A stretch of DNA of 64,000 nt from Dyadobacter frigoris. GTDB lineage: Bacteria > Bacteroidota > Bacteroidia > Cytophagales > Spirosomataceae. Made by a program: the position numbers and the translations under genes. Location: assembly GCF_005280585.1 (NCBI RefSeq), contig NZ_SZVO01000004.1, forward strand, positions 186,001 through 250,000, written 5' to 3'. The notes beneath the pieces were generated by a model that saw only the letters and a list, made by a program, of their open reading frames with translations, had not been told where the DNA came from and did no database searches. Below, piece by piece: positions 34,878 to 44,263 of this stretch (within the stretch, counting starts at the first letter, position 1; each line of letters begins with the position of its first letter).

Positions 34878-35584
34878 TTAGAAAGAAGTTTTGATTACAA
34901 CCTGCAAAATGTTATTTCGCATATTTGCTTCTTTTTCAATCTGGTAACGAAACATATAACCGATTTCCAGGTCAAGACTTTCGCTGAATCGATAGCCGGG
35001 GCCTGCGTAAGATCTGTTCTGGTCAAAGAAGTGATTATTGACCTGATCTTTTCCCTGGGCATTTAAAAATAATTCATTTTGGACTGAGAGATATAGTCCT
35101 TTTGTAAAAAGAGGATTAGTGAAAAGGGGAATTTGCGCCTGAACGTAATACCGGAATCGCTGTGCAAAAGCTTTGCTATTTTCAGATTTAGAAACCGCTG
35201 CTCATATCTGAACCTGTTTGTGATTTCAGTTCTTTGGATCTCGTTTTCTATCTGAAACTGCTCAAATATCCGGTTTTCGGGCTCGTATACCTTATGTTGG
35301 TTTTCTTTGTCCCAAGTGCCAAAATAGGTGTATCCAACAGTAATGGTTTGGTTATCTGCAATTTTGTAACCTATTCCCGGACGTATCAATAATGTATTTA
35401 GATAATTTAATTTGTCCGCCGAACGAACCTGAACGTCAGCACTAAACTGCCATCTTTCAGAAATCTTTTGCTGGTGGGACCAGAAAAGCCAGCCATTATG
35501 CTCGATTGTCTGTGCCGAGGTTTGCTGAAAACTTAGCAAAAAAAGGCATTTTAGTAAGGAGTAACAAAGCTTTCGACGTTTCAT
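34878..35584 (-). pseudogene. DUF2490-family outer-membrane protein gene with a single-base frameshift
   Basis: ATG at 35584 starts MKRRKLCYSLLKCLFLLSFQQTSAQ (signal peptide) and then a DUF2490-like beta-barrel: NGWLFWSHQQKISERWQFSADVQVRS ... PGIGYKIADNQTITVGYTYFG. The frame is lost near the TTT at 35192-35194. One added T gives EQRFSKSENSKAFAQRFRYYVQAQIPLF, continuing to GYRFSESLDLEIGYMFRYQI and a stop at 34878. This makes a 235-residue barrel ending in VVIKTSF, with the terminal Phe usual for outer-membrane proteins. Both parts clearly belong to one gene. It may be a true recent inactivation or a sequencing error. Confidence 0.75.
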
Positions 35585-35687
35585 GGTACAGAAGATCAAC
35601 ATTATACAGATTGCGTCTATATCTGTGCCAGACATTTATTGATAAATGTGATTTGATAAAAAGCCAATGATTTCCTTGATTTCGTAC

Positions 35688-36191
35688 TCAACTATTTTTG
35701 TGATCGTACAGACAGGCGATGATAACAAGCGATAAAGCAGTCACAGCCGCAACCGTCCTGATGGTGTGCAGGCGATTCCAGGGTACTTCAAATTTTATTC
35801 TCTGATCAGCAATTTCATTAATGCTTGCTGCTTTTATATCATATGAGGCCAGAGTATCATTAAGTGGTACGTTACCTAAGATTGTGATACCAAATGTTCC
35901 TGTTATGTAAATCAGGGAAGCGATACCTAGGAGGACAAACCTGGCGGGAAAAGGCCTTGCATAGTGCAGATAAGTACACAAAGGCAGCAAAATTAATGTT
36001 CCCATAAAACTCAGTATGAAAACCGGATTTATTATGGCGAGGTTAATAGATTGCATCGCAGCAATGTATTCTTTGTCAGGTAATTTTCCCAGTCCGGGGT
36101 TTACAGAACACGAATATGCGTAAAACAGACCCGCAATCAGAGCCGTGGATATTGCGGTGAAACCAAGTGTGATATTGGTAAAATTTGTCAT
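35688..36191 (-). CDS. DUF1772-family integral membrane protein (167 aa)
   Basis: Small membrane protein with four hydrophobic helices: ITLGFTAISTALIAGLFYAY, FILSFMGTLILLPLCTYLHY, FVLLGIASLIYITGTFGITILG and VAAVTALSLVIIACLY. The motifs SCSVNPGLGKLPDKEYIAAMQ and GNVPLNDTL fit DUF1772 (anthrone-oxygenase-like). The function in bacteria is unknown. ATG at 36191. The broken DUF2490 gene lies about 100 nt downstream on the same strand. Confidence 0.85.
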   Translation of the reverse strand: MTNFTNITLGFTAISTALIAGLFYAYSCSVNPGLGKLPDKEYIAAMQSINLAIINPVFILSFMGTLILLPLCTYLHYARPFPARFVLLGIASLIYITGTFGITILGNVPLNDTLASYDIKAASINEIADQRIKFEVPWNRLHTIRTVAAVTALSLVIIACLYDHKNS

Positions 36192-36423
36192 GGCTATCGG
36201 TGATTTAATTCGCTATGAAAATAGCGACTTTGGTTGTGAAAACTGAGATTTTTATAAATTTTTGTGAATGGAGCTGGCCTGTTTTATGAAATTCTGATAA
36301 ACCAGATCTGGTATTTCAAACGTTTTCCGAGTTGTAGAATTATGTAAATCGTAAGATGGATTGGTATGATTATTTGTTAAACCCAGTCAATTACACTTTA
36401 TCAACAATAAAATAATAGAAATC

Positions 36424-36933
36424 ATGAAACGTATAAAATTGAATATCATAACATTAATGGTTTTAGGGGCGTCGGCGGCATTTGCACAAACTACGCCGGC
36501 ATCAACGCCAAGCAGTACGACACCAACAACAGTACCAGGTACAACCCGTCCAAGTGGCTCAGCAGGATCCAATGGAACAATGACGCAACCAGCCACTGTA
36601 CCAGGAAGCACAACACCATCATCAACGGTTCCGGGCAGCACAACTTATCCGGGCAGCCCAGCACCATCAACGACTCCCGGCAGCAGCACATATCCATCGA
36701 CAGTCCCTGGCAGCACAACATTGCCATCGTCGACAGTACCTGGAAGTACTACATATCCGTCATCAACGACACCTGGAAGCACAACTTTACCAGAAAGTAC
36801 AACTACACCGGGCAGTACGACTTATCCGTCGACAACAACTCCTGGCAGTACAGCAACACCGTCGTCAACAACAACTCCTGGTAGCAGCACTTCTCGCCCG
36901 TCAACGGGAAGTACAACTGCCAGACCCAAATAA
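36424..36933 (+). CDS. Secreted Thr/Ser/Pro/Gly-rich repeat protein (169 aa)
   Basis: Signal peptide at residues 1-21 (MKRIKLNIITLMVLGASAAFA), then about 148 residues made of imperfect repeats with the core (V/T)PGS(T/S)T(Y/L)P(S/E)(S)T, at least ten copies. The sequence has no Cys, Trp or His and almost no charged or aromatic residues apart from Tyr in the repeats. It is mucin-like and probably disordered and extended. The dense Thr/Ser next to Pro would suit O-glycosylation, which Bacteroidota perform on periplasmic proteins at D(S/T)-type sites, but few Asp are present here. A structural or surface role is inferred only. It ends at a terminator shared with the convergent GH110-like gene. 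Confidence 0.8.
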   Translation: MKRIKLNIITLMVLGASAAFAQTTPASTPSSTTPTTVPGTTRPSGSAGSNGTMTQPATVPGSTTPSSTVPGSTTYPGSPAPSTTPGSSTYPSTVPGSTTLPSSTVPGSTTYPSSTTPGSTTLPESTTTPGSTTYPSTTTPGSTATPSSTTTPGSSTSRPSTGSTTARPK

Positions 36934-36980
36934 TTATAATTCAACCTGGTAATTTTTTTACCAAATAATAATAATGAGAA

Positions 36981-37026
36981 AGCCTGATTACAAAATCCAT
37001 CAGGATCTGTAATCAGGCTTATCTTT
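36981..37026. terminator. Bidirectional terminator between repeat protein and GH110-like genes
   Basis: A 12-bp perfect stem, AGCCTGATTACA (36981-36992) with TGTAATCAGGCT (37008-37019), then T-rich. Confidence 0.87.
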
Positions 37027-37035
37027 TAAAAGAAA

Positions 37036-38874
37036 TTATTCGATTGCCAGTTTTTTACTGCCTGTCACTTTTAGATTGGATTTGGGCATATTTTCGATGT
37101 TAATATTTCTTCCCAAAACATCACCCGACATTTTTGTATTGCTTATCTCAACCCTGGAGCAACCATTAAAATAGAACATTTTTTTATTCTCGGATTGTGG
37201 AGGCAAAGTGTTGCTTCTGATGATTGTATTGCCACTGAAAACAAGTCCCTCTGTACTTTTTGCATAAAGGACAGGAAAGTCAAAAGTGGTGAAAACATTA
37301 TTTTCAATCCTGATATTGGAATGAACCGGCTTCTTGAAATCAGCAATTTTATTGGAAGGGTTTATTCCAATGACTGCATTTCCCGGACCACCCTGATAGG
37401 CGCAGTCGATAAACTGATTATTTCTGATGGTCACGTCCCGCACAGGTCCGGATTCATACCAGCCTTCCGCATCTGCTTCAATAAGGATTGCACTCATACC
37501 GGTCCGGTAAAAAATGTTGTTTTCTATAACGGCCTTTCGCGGCGTGGTCAGCAGGATTCCTCTGGTATTGGTTCGGGTGAAATAGTTATTTTTTATCAAA
37601 ACCTGTGGAGTCCAGGTCATGTTTTCCACACAATCATTGGCTTCAAGTCCAGTGGGTACCACATTTTGAAATGTTATAATAACGTTCCGGTCGCTTATTC
37701 GTTCAACTGCTTTAACAATACCTTTTTCAAAACGGATCATTGACGAAGCATGAACAAAAGCCACAGTATCACCGGCAAAAAATGCATTGAAACCATAACT
37801 TTGTCCGTGCATAAAACGGAGTTTCAATCGATTGTTATCCATTTTTTCAATCATTCGAAGATTTGTTCCATGTACATTAACAGGGTCATCATGTGCTCCT
37901 GAAAATTTACAATCCTCAATAGTAATTTGCCCGCGGCAACCGGAAAAATGCATAAAATCGGCAGAGGAAGCTATAATACGTTTGGTTTCTTCTCTCGGAG
38001 CGCAAGTCACACGGTGCATGGTTATGTTTTCGGTGTATTGGCTCACAATACCAAGTCCATGCATATAATGCATCCCAACGTCTTCCAGTGTGATATTCTT
38101 GCTTTGAAGAATCAGTAGACCAACCTGATCTCTTATAATATCGCGGACCGTTAAAATATTTCCTTGTTTTGGTTTAAACCCGGAAGGCGTATCAAAATGA
38201 ACAAGATTTGGGCTTATCTGAGTTGCTCTGCTTCCGTTGAAAGTTTTCCAGTCACTGTAACGCATCGTTTTCAAAGTAGTATCGAATTCAACACCATGAA
38301 AATGACTGGTTTTCCAGCCTTCACCATGCCAGATAAGTTGCCCGTTACTGATCGAATATTTGGCGTCCGGGTGAATTTCAAGATCGACACCCTGTTCGCT
38401 CACTTTTGCATAACGCATTTCCGACATCGTTGGCCGTTCAAAATCAATGTGAATGTTTTGAAGTTTTAAATTTTCGCATTGGTCCAGAACAATTGTAGTC
38501 ATTTTTCCATGGAAAATAAAAAGCGAACCATTCCCATCAATGGTCAGGTTTTTAGCCTTTTTGAAGAGCATTCCAATGGTTTTTGTTTTGGTTGAATCTT
38601 CTTCTTCGGTTGAAGTATTCGATACAAAATATTTTGCCCTAATTGCGCCATCCGGCCAGAAATCATAACGGCCTTTTGGAAATACTAACTCCGTACTGTG
38701 CCTGGCAATAGCTTCATCAATAATTTTCTGGATCCGGGGGGTAATATTCTCATAAGTATCCGGTTTTACCCCAAAGTCAGCAATTGAAATGGATTGGCTA
38801 TAAGTAAGTTGTGAGACGAGTGAGAATAAAATCAGCAAGGTTACTGATAGTATAAATTTAAAAAAACGAGACAT
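37036..38874 (-). CDS. GH110-like alpha-galactosidase, right-handed beta-helix (612 aa)
   Basis: Secreted exo-glycosidase candidate. Signal peptide at residues 1-26 (to LTYSQ). The body is a parallel beta-helix: ISIADFGVKPDTYENITPRIQKIIDEA opens it, followed by repeated coils such as LTIDGNGSLFIFHG, ITLEDVGMHYMHGLGIVSQYTENITMHRV and VLIKNNYFTRTNTRGILL. The core motifs ADFMHFSGCRGQITIEDCKFSGAHDDPVNVHG and GILLTTPRKAVIENN match GH110 enzymes that remove terminal alpha-1,3-galactose, as in blood-group B or plant and mucin glycans. The length is typical. No T9SS tail, so probably periplasmic. It is a single-gene unit with no partner glycosidases or SusCD pair in the window. Confidence 0.85.
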   Translation of the reverse strand: MSRFFKFILSVTLLILFSLVSQLTYSQSISIADFGVKPDTYENITPRIQKIIDEAIARHSTELVFPKGRYDFWPDGAIRAKYFVSNTSTEEEDSTKTKTIGMLFKKAKNLTIDGNGSLFIFHGKMTTIVLDQCENLKLQNIHIDFERPTMSEMRYAKVSEQGVDLEIHPDAKYSISNGQLIWHGEGWKTSHFHGVEFDTTLKTMRYSDWKTFNGSRATQISPNLVHFDTPSGFKPKQGNILTVRDIIRDQVGLLILQSKNITLEDVGMHYMHGLGIVSQYTENITMHRVTCAPREETKRIIASSADFMHFSGCRGQITIEDCKFSGAHDDPVNVHGTNLRMIEKMDNNRLKLRFMHGQSYGFNAFFAGDTVAFVHASSMIRFEKGIVKAVERISDRNVIITFQNVVPTGLEANDCVENMTWTPQVLIKNNYFTRTNTRGILLTTPRKAVIENNIFYRTGMSAILIEADAEGWYESGPVRDVTIRNNQFIDCAYQGGPGNAVIGINPSNKIADFKKPVHSNIRIENNVFTTFDFPVLYAKSTEGLVFSGNTIIRSNTLPPQSENKKMFYFNGCSRVEISNTKMSGDVLGRNINIENMPKSNLKVTGSKKLAIE

Positions 38875-39153
38875 AGGAAAACAAATTTAATCTTTAACAT
38901 AGATATAAATAAAGTAAGCTGTTATGTGTTGTGTTTTACCGCAAATTCGAGGAATTAATAACCAGCCCGTTTATTATTCAGCAGCATATAGGAAACCGGC
39001 TACAATCAGTTTTGATTAAATCGGTTTTAAAATACTTAATCATCTTACTGGCATTCATCAGGTTCAGAGCTGATAAAGCCGAATTACTCGGCGCTAATTG
39101 CCAAAACCTGTATTTATTTGGTAAATTGACTTCCAAATCAGCAAATACAACTT

Positions 39154-39996
39154 ATGACTATTATAAAAGCAAGTGAAATTAAACCGCTTTCAGCGACCGG
39201 AGATACGGTTATCATTGATGCAAGAGGTGGTGCAGATGCAGAAGATCGTTTTGAAACAGAACATTTGGAAGGTGCCCTTTTCGTAAATCTTGAAACGGAT
39301 TTGTCGGAAAAACATGAAAATGCTGCCGTTGGCGGGCGTCATCCATTGCCGGAAGCGGTTAAGTTCGGTGAATTGCTGGGCACACTTGGCATAACGCCTT
39401 CTACCAGAGTGATTGTCTACGATGATAAAAGGGGAGCCATGGCTGCTGCCCGTTTCTGGTGGATGATGAAAGCGATTGGACACGAAGAAATTTATGTGGT
39501 TAGCGGTGGACTGGAAGCAATTAAAAAAGAAGGTTTAAATATCACCGATGAAACGGAAACATTGCTGACTGAATTTCCGGCATATCCCGTAGAAAACTGG
39601 ATTTCACCCGTTGTCAATATAGAAAAAGTGGCGGAAGCAGCTAGAAACAACGATTATGTAGTGATTGATGTGCGTGAGAATTTCAGATTCCGTGGCGAAA
39701 GTGAACCGATAGATCTGGTGGCTGGTCATATTCCGGGTGCTATCAATATTCCTTATCTTGGAAATATGGATGCAGAAGGAAATTTCCTTTCGTCCGATGA
39801 ATTAAGGGAAAAGTACAAAGTCGCTTTGGGCGATCATAAACCTGAAAATATTATCGTACACTGCGGCTCCGGCGTAACGGCTTGCCATACACTTTTGGCT
39901 TTGGAAGAAGCAGGAATTCAAGGAGCGGAACTTTACGTAGGTTCATGGAGCGAATGGTCGAGGAACGACAGACCTGTGGCTACCGGCGATTTGTAA
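39154..39996 (+). CDS. Tandem-rhodanese sulfurtransferase (280 aa)
   Basis: Two rhodanese domains. The N-terminal inactive one (~5-130) has VIIDARGGADAEDRFETEHLEGA, and the C-terminal active one (~155-278) has the catalytic C237 in the loop CGSGVTAC. That loop fits 3-mercaptopyruvate or thiosulfate sulfurtransferases (SseA-like). It transfers sulfane sulfur to cyanide or thiols. No signal peptide, so cytoplasmic. ATG at 39154. Single-gene unit, convergent with a globin gene across a shared terminator. Confidence 0.92.
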   Translation: MTIIKASEIKPLSATGDTVIIDARGGADAEDRFETEHLEGALFVNLETDLSEKHENAAVGGRHPLPEAVKFGELLGTLGITPSTRVIVYDDKRGAMAAARFWWMMKAIGHEEIYVVSGGLEAIKKEGLNITDETETLLTEFPAYPVENWISPVVNIEKVAEAARNNDYVVIDVRENFRFRGESEPIDLVAGHIPGAINIPYLGNMDAEGNFLSSDELREKYKVALGDHKPENIIVHCGSGVTACHTLLALEEAGIQGAELYVGSWSEWSRNDRPVATGDL

Positions 39997-40013
39997 AATC
40001 ATTTTAATATTCC

Positions 40014-40060
40014 AATCCCTGATTTTGAGTATCAAATACTTGAATCAGGGATTTTATTTT
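40014..40060. terminator. Bidirectional terminator between rhodanese and globin genes
   Basis: AATCCCTGATT (40014-40024) pairs with AATCAGGGATT (40043-40053), followed by TTATTTT. The right arm abuts the globin stop codon. Confidence 0.85.
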
Positions 40061-40530
40061 GGTACATACGGCCCACCCGTTTCTCCCCAACCCCAAACCG
40101 GCATGGGTTCAGAATTGTCCAACGGATTTTCACTTTCTTTGGAATTGATCACCGCAATCCGGCTTCCCCATTCCAGATATCCCACAAGGGCGGACCGGAA
40201 TTCCGGATCATCTGCCAGATTAACTTCATCACAACTTTCAAGCAATAAAGCGATCCATCGTTTCCTTTTTGGTTCGTCCAGCATTTTTCCCAAATGATGG
40301 GCAATCATTTTGTAATGACTTCCTTTATCTCCATCGGAATAAAGTTTCGGGCCTCCAAAAACTTCTCCGATAAAATGAGCCACGTGTTTACTGTGATCTC
40401 CGGACATGTTTTTGAAAACCGGATATAACAAATCGTCCCGAAAAACCTTGTCATAGAAAACCTGAGTTAGTTTTTCCAGCGCTTCATTGCCGCCGGCCCA
40501 TTGGTAAAGTGTCGGAATCTGGTTTTCCAT
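40054..40530 (-). CDS. Truncated haemoglobin, group 2 type (158 aa)
   Basis: Haem protein of the 2/2 globin fold. Motifs: TLYQWAGGNEALEKLTQVFYDKVFRDDLLYPVFKNMSGDHSKHVAHFIGEVFGG, then HYKMIAHHLGKMLDEPKRKRWIALLLESCDEV. The tyrosine in helix B (FYDKV), a candidate proximal His in MIAHHLG and a Trp at G8 (RKRWI) match the group 2 pattern. The extended C-terminus (PMPVWGWGETGGPY) recurs in bacterial relatives. Known roles are oxygen or NO binding. Cytoplasmic. ATG at 40530. Confidence 0.9.
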   Translation of the reverse strand: MENQIPTLYQWAGGNEALEKLTQVFYDKVFRDDLLYPVFKNMSGDHSKHVAHFIGEVFGGPKLYSDGDKGSHYKMIAHHLGKMLDEPKRKRWIALLLESCDEVNLADDPEFRSALVGYLEWGSRIAVINSKESENPLDNSEPMPVWGWGETGGPYVPK

Positions 40531-40892
40531 TATCTCAACATTAAATGTGTCATGTTACTACAAAAGACTTTTCCGGAGAATATTCCTCTGTTAACTAACA
40601 ATTTATCAAAATTAACTTACAGATTAAAGGAAAATATAAATTTCCACGGAATGGATTTAGGTGATAAGACCTCGAATATTTTCGTTTTTTTTAATACTTC
40701 GGAATATTATTTGATGGAAATTGATAAATTCATAATTATACTAATGTTTTATATTATTTATCCAAATAAATTAAAATGAAATTCGATAATATTGAAATAA
40801 TTAATAACGATGTAAGTAAATTGTGGAAGCAATTTTCACTCCCATTGAAAATACTTGACCTAACTAATTTTCACTCTTAATCTTTCCGGTAA
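40531..40892. other. Intergenic stretch without recognised features
   Basis: 362 bp of AT-rich sequence between the globin start and the first M20 gene. A 92-codon open frame here (40501-40779) overlaps the globin start and has no domain. No hairpin or RNA gene seen; it should contain two divergent promoters. Confidence 0.5.
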
Positions 40893-42554
40893 ATGAAGAA
40901 AAATGTATACGTTTTTTCCAGATATAAAGGTATGCTGGCAAAGGGAATTTGCTTTGTTGGTACCATGGCTTTTATGTCGGGTAATGTTACGGCGCAGACC
41001 AAAATGACGCCGGCAAAAATTGACGCGCTGAAAACGGAACTTTCAAAAGAAATTGAGGCCAACAAAAAGTTTTCACAGGAAATGGTGGATATGGTTTTCA
41101 GTTTCGGTGAACTTGGATTTCAGGAAACAGAAACGTCGGCTTATCTGACGGATATTTTAAAGAAAAACGGATTTGCGGTGGAGATGGGAATTGCCGGAAT
41201 GCCAACGGCGTGGACAGCAAAGTGGGGTTCGGGAAAACCGATTATTGCCATTGGAAGTGATATTGATTGTATTCCAAAAGCGTCTCAAAAACCAGGTGTT
41301 TCTTACCACGACCCGATTGTAGAAGGTGCTCCCGGACATGGAGAGGGGCATAATTCTGGCCAGCCATTGAATATTACGGCAGTTTTGGCTTTGAAAAAAG
41401 TAATGGAGCGTGAGAAAATCCCAGGGACGATCATGTTGTGGCCAGGCGTTGCAGAAGAACAATTAGGATCTAAGGCATATTACATCAGAGACGGTTATTT
41501 CAAGGATGTTGACGCTTGTATTTTTACACATGTTGCGAGCAATCTTGGAACGTCGTACGGCGATCCGGGAATGGTTGGGATGATTTCGGTTAAATTTAGT
41601 TTTGAAGGACAGGCAGCCCACGCAGGCGGAGCACCATGGCGTGGAAAAAGTGCTTTGGATGCTGTGGAACTGATGAATGTCGGCTGGAATTACCACCGTG
41701 AGCATATGGAACCATCCCAGCGCTCACATTATGTGATCACGGATGGCGGCGATCAGCCAAATGTGGTTCCTTCCAAAGCAGCCGTTTGGTATTATTTCCG
41801 CGAGCGTACATATCCGAAAATTATGGATATGTATAAAGATGGTATCAGAATCGCGGAAGGTGCTGCGAAAATGACGGAAACGAAAATGACTTACGAAGTT
41901 TTGGGAAGTGCCTGGCCGGGACATTTTAACCAGCCGATTGCCGAAGCGATGTATGAAAATATTAAGGCAGTAGGTTTACCAAAATGGAGTGAAGAAGACC
42001 AGATTCTAGCCAAAGCGGCTCAAAAAGAAGTAAATAGTCCAATTGCAGAAGGTTCGGGATTAAGTACGACGCTAAGTCCCCTTGGAAAACCGACTGCTGT
42101 TCCCTCCGGTTTCTCGGGTGGTTCGGATGATATCGCAGACATTTCCTGGAATGTTCCAACGATTGTTTTGGGATATCCTTCCAATATTCCCGGATTACCC
42201 GGCCATCACTGGGCGGATGCCATTGCCATGGCAACGCCAATCGCGCATAAAGGTGTAACCGCGGGAGCAAAAGCCGAAGCGATGACGTTACTTGATCTTT
42301 TCGTAAAACCGGATATTCTGAAAAATGCCTGGACGTATTTCAAAGACGTACAAACAAAGGATACCAAGTACATTCCGTTAGTTTCTGCAACAGATAAACC
42401 TGCGATTTATCTGAACAAAAGGATCATGGAAGAATTTCGGCCTCAGATGAAAAAATTCTATTACGATCCATCCAAATATGCTACTTACATGGAACAGCTT
42501 GGAATTAAATATCCGACCGTTCGTGATGTGAAAGCACCTAATGTTGGGAAATAA
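40893..42554 (+). CDS. Secreted M20-family amidohydrolase, AbgB-like, copy 1 (553 aa)
   Basis: Metallopeptidase of the M20D / p-aminobenzoyl-glutamate hydrolase group. A signal peptide ends near residue 35 (SGNVTAQT). Motifs: IAIGSDIDCIPKASQKPGVSYHDP, APGHGEGHNSG, GVAEEQLGSKAYYIRDGYFKDVDACIFTHV, and the lid AAHAGGAPWRGKSALDAVELMNVGWNYHREHM. The catalytic Glu is in AEE. In AbgB the loop reads GHGCGHN with a metal-ligand Cys; here Glu replaces it. It probably cleaves an amide of a small N-acyl amino acid or dipeptide in the periplasm. A close paralogue follows 33 nt downstream. Confidence 0.9.
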   Translation: MKKNVYVFSRYKGMLAKGICFVGTMAFMSGNVTAQTKMTPAKIDALKTELSKEIEANKKFSQEMVDMVFSFGELGFQETETSAYLTDILKKNGFAVEMGIAGMPTAWTAKWGSGKPIIAIGSDIDCIPKASQKPGVSYHDPIVEGAPGHGEGHNSGQPLNITAVLALKKVMEREKIPGTIMLWPGVAEEQLGSKAYYIRDGYFKDVDACIFTHVASNLGTSYGDPGMVGMISVKFSFEGQAAHAGGAPWRGKSALDAVELMNVGWNYHREHMEPSQRSHYVITDGGDQPNVVPSKAAVWYYFRERTYPKIMDMYKDGIRIAEGAAKMTETKMTYEVLGSAWPGHFNQPIAEAMYENIKAVGLPKWSEEDQILAKAAQKEVNSPIAEGSGLSTTLSPLGKPTAVPSGFSGGSDDIADISWNVPTIVLGYPSNIPGLPGHHWADAIAMATPIAHKGVTAGAKAEAMTLLDLFVKPDILKNAWTYFKDVQTKDTKYIPLVSATDKPAIYLNKRIMEEFRPQMKKFYYDPSKYATYMEQLGIKYPTVRDVKAPNVGK

Positions 42555-42587
42555 AACAAACCATTCTACTCACTTTAAAACATTGTT

Positions 42588-44252
42588 ATGAAAACAAATT
42601 TTGCTTCATTCCATTCCCATAAATTACTGCTTTTTGGTGTTGGTTGTATGCTGAGTACTTTTCTGATTGCGCCATCTGAGGCACAAACCAAAATGACGCC
42701 TGCGAAAATTGATGCGCTGAAAACGGAGCTGACCAAAGAAATTGATAAGCAGCAAAAAATGACCCAGGAAATGGTGGACATGGTTTTCAGTTTTGGTGAA
42801 CTTGGTTTTCAGGAAACTGAAACATCGAAATACCTGACTGATATTTTGCAAAAAAATGGTTTCACTATCGAACACGGAATCTCTGGAATACCAACAGCCT
42901 GGACTGCAAAATGGGGCTCCGGAAAACCGGTTATCGCCGTTGGAAGTGATATCGATTGTATTCCAAAAGCATCCCAAAAACCCGGCGTTTCTTACCACGA
43001 TCCGATTATTGAAGGAGCTCCCGGACACGGCGAAGGCCATAATTCCGGCGAACCGTTGAACATTACCGCGGTATTAGCTTTGAAAAAAATCATGGAACGT
43101 GAGAAAATTCCGGGTACGATCATGCTTTGGCCAGGTGTTGCGGAAGAATTGGTAGGAACAAAAGCGTATTTCGTTCGTGACGGTTATTTCAAAGATGTGG
43201 ATGCATGTATTTTCACGCATGTTGGAAATAATATGACGGTTTCTTACGGTGATGCAGGCAATAATGGTCTGGTTTCCGTTTTATTCAAATTTGAAGGACA
43301 GGCAGCTCACGCTGGTGGCGCACCATGGCGGGGGAAAAGTGCTTTAGATGCGGTGGAATTGATGAATGTTGGCTGGAATTATCACCGCGAGCATATGGAA
43401 ACCACGCAGCGTTCGCACTATGTTATTAAGGATGGAGGCGACCAGCCAAATGTAGTTCCTTCCAAAGCTTCTGTCTGGTATTATTTCCGTGAAAGATCTT
43501 ATCCGAGAATTATGCAGAATTACAAAGACGGGATAAGAATTGCCGAAGGAGCAGCGATGATGACGGATACCAAAATGACATATGAAGTATACGGAAGTGC
43601 CTGGCCAGGGCATTTTAATAAGGCGATTGCGGAGACGATGTATGAAAATATCAAGGCAGTTGGTTTACCAAAATGGAGTGAAGAAGATCAGGTTTTAGCG
43701 AAAGCGGCACAAAAAGAACAAGGAAACAGTGAGGGTGGATCTGGCGAAACCAAAGGGTTGGCAACAACTTTGAGTGCTTTGATCAAACCAATTCCGATCA
43801 CAGATCCGGGGAGTGGCGGCTCGGATGATATCGCTGATATTTCCTGGAATTTGCCAACGGTTGTGTTAAGATATCCTGCCAATATTCCTGGTTTGCCCGG
43901 TCATCATTGGTCCAATGCTATTGCGATGGCAACACCTATTGCGCATAAAGGTGTGACTGCGGGAGCGAAAGTGGAAGCGATGACTTTGCTGGATATGTTT
44001 GTAAAACCGGATGTGCTTAAAAACGCAAAAGCCTATTTCACAGACGTGCAGACAAAAGATGTGAAGTACGAAGCAATCATTTCAAAAACCGACAAGCCGG
44101 CCATTCGTCTGAATGAAAAGATTATGGAAGAATTTCGTCCGGAAATGAAAAAATTCTATTATGATCCATCTAAATACGCAACTTATCTTGAACAGCTTGG
44201 AATTAAATATCCAACAGTAAAAGAAACAAAAAGCGGAGGAACGGGAGAATAA
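42588..44252 (+). CDS. Secreted M20-family amidohydrolase, AbgB-like, copy 2 (554 aa)
   Basis: Paralogue of the preceding gene, nearly identical over the core and arising from a tandem duplication. The signal peptide (~1-31, MLSTFLIAPSEAQT) and one internal loop differ: QGNSEGGSGETKGLATTLSALIKPIPITDPGSGG replaces VNSPIAEGSGLSTTLSPLGKPTAVPSGFSGG. It shares GHGEGHNSG and GVAEELVG. Copy 2 has GNNMTVSYGDAGNNGLVSVLF where copy 1 has SNLGTSYGDPGMVGMISVKF, so substrate choice may differ. It is likely co-transcribed with copy 1, and a strong terminator follows. Confidence 0.9.
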   Translation: MKTNFASFHSHKLLLFGVGCMLSTFLIAPSEAQTKMTPAKIDALKTELTKEIDKQQKMTQEMVDMVFSFGELGFQETETSKYLTDILQKNGFTIEHGISGIPTAWTAKWGSGKPVIAVGSDIDCIPKASQKPGVSYHDPIIEGAPGHGEGHNSGEPLNITAVLALKKIMEREKIPGTIMLWPGVAEELVGTKAYFVRDGYFKDVDACIFTHVGNNMTVSYGDAGNNGLVSVLFKFEGQAAHAGGAPWRGKSALDAVELMNVGWNYHREHMETTQRSHYVIKDGGDQPNVVPSKASVWYYFRERSYPRIMQNYKDGIRIAEGAAMMTDTKMTYEVYGSAWPGHFNKAIAETMYENIKAVGLPKWSEEDQVLAKAAQKEQGNSEGGSGETKGLATTLSALIKPIPITDPGSGGSDDIADISWNLPTVVLRYPANIPGLPGHHWSNAIAMATPIAHKGVTAGAKVEAMTLLDMFVKPDVLKNAKAYFTDVQTKDVKYEAIISKTDKPAIRLNEKIMEEFRPEMKKFYYDPSKYATYLEQLGIKYPTVKETKSGGTGE

Positions 44253-44263
44253 CATCGGCTTTC

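Noticed and set aside
36387..36727. Open frames antisense to the Thr/Ser/Pro repeat gene
   Set aside because: They mirror the repeats; the plus-strand frame has a start codon, signal peptide and terminator.
40501..40779. 92-codon open frame on the plus strand
   Set aside because: It overlaps the globin start on the other strand and ends in low-complexity AT-rich sequence without domain.
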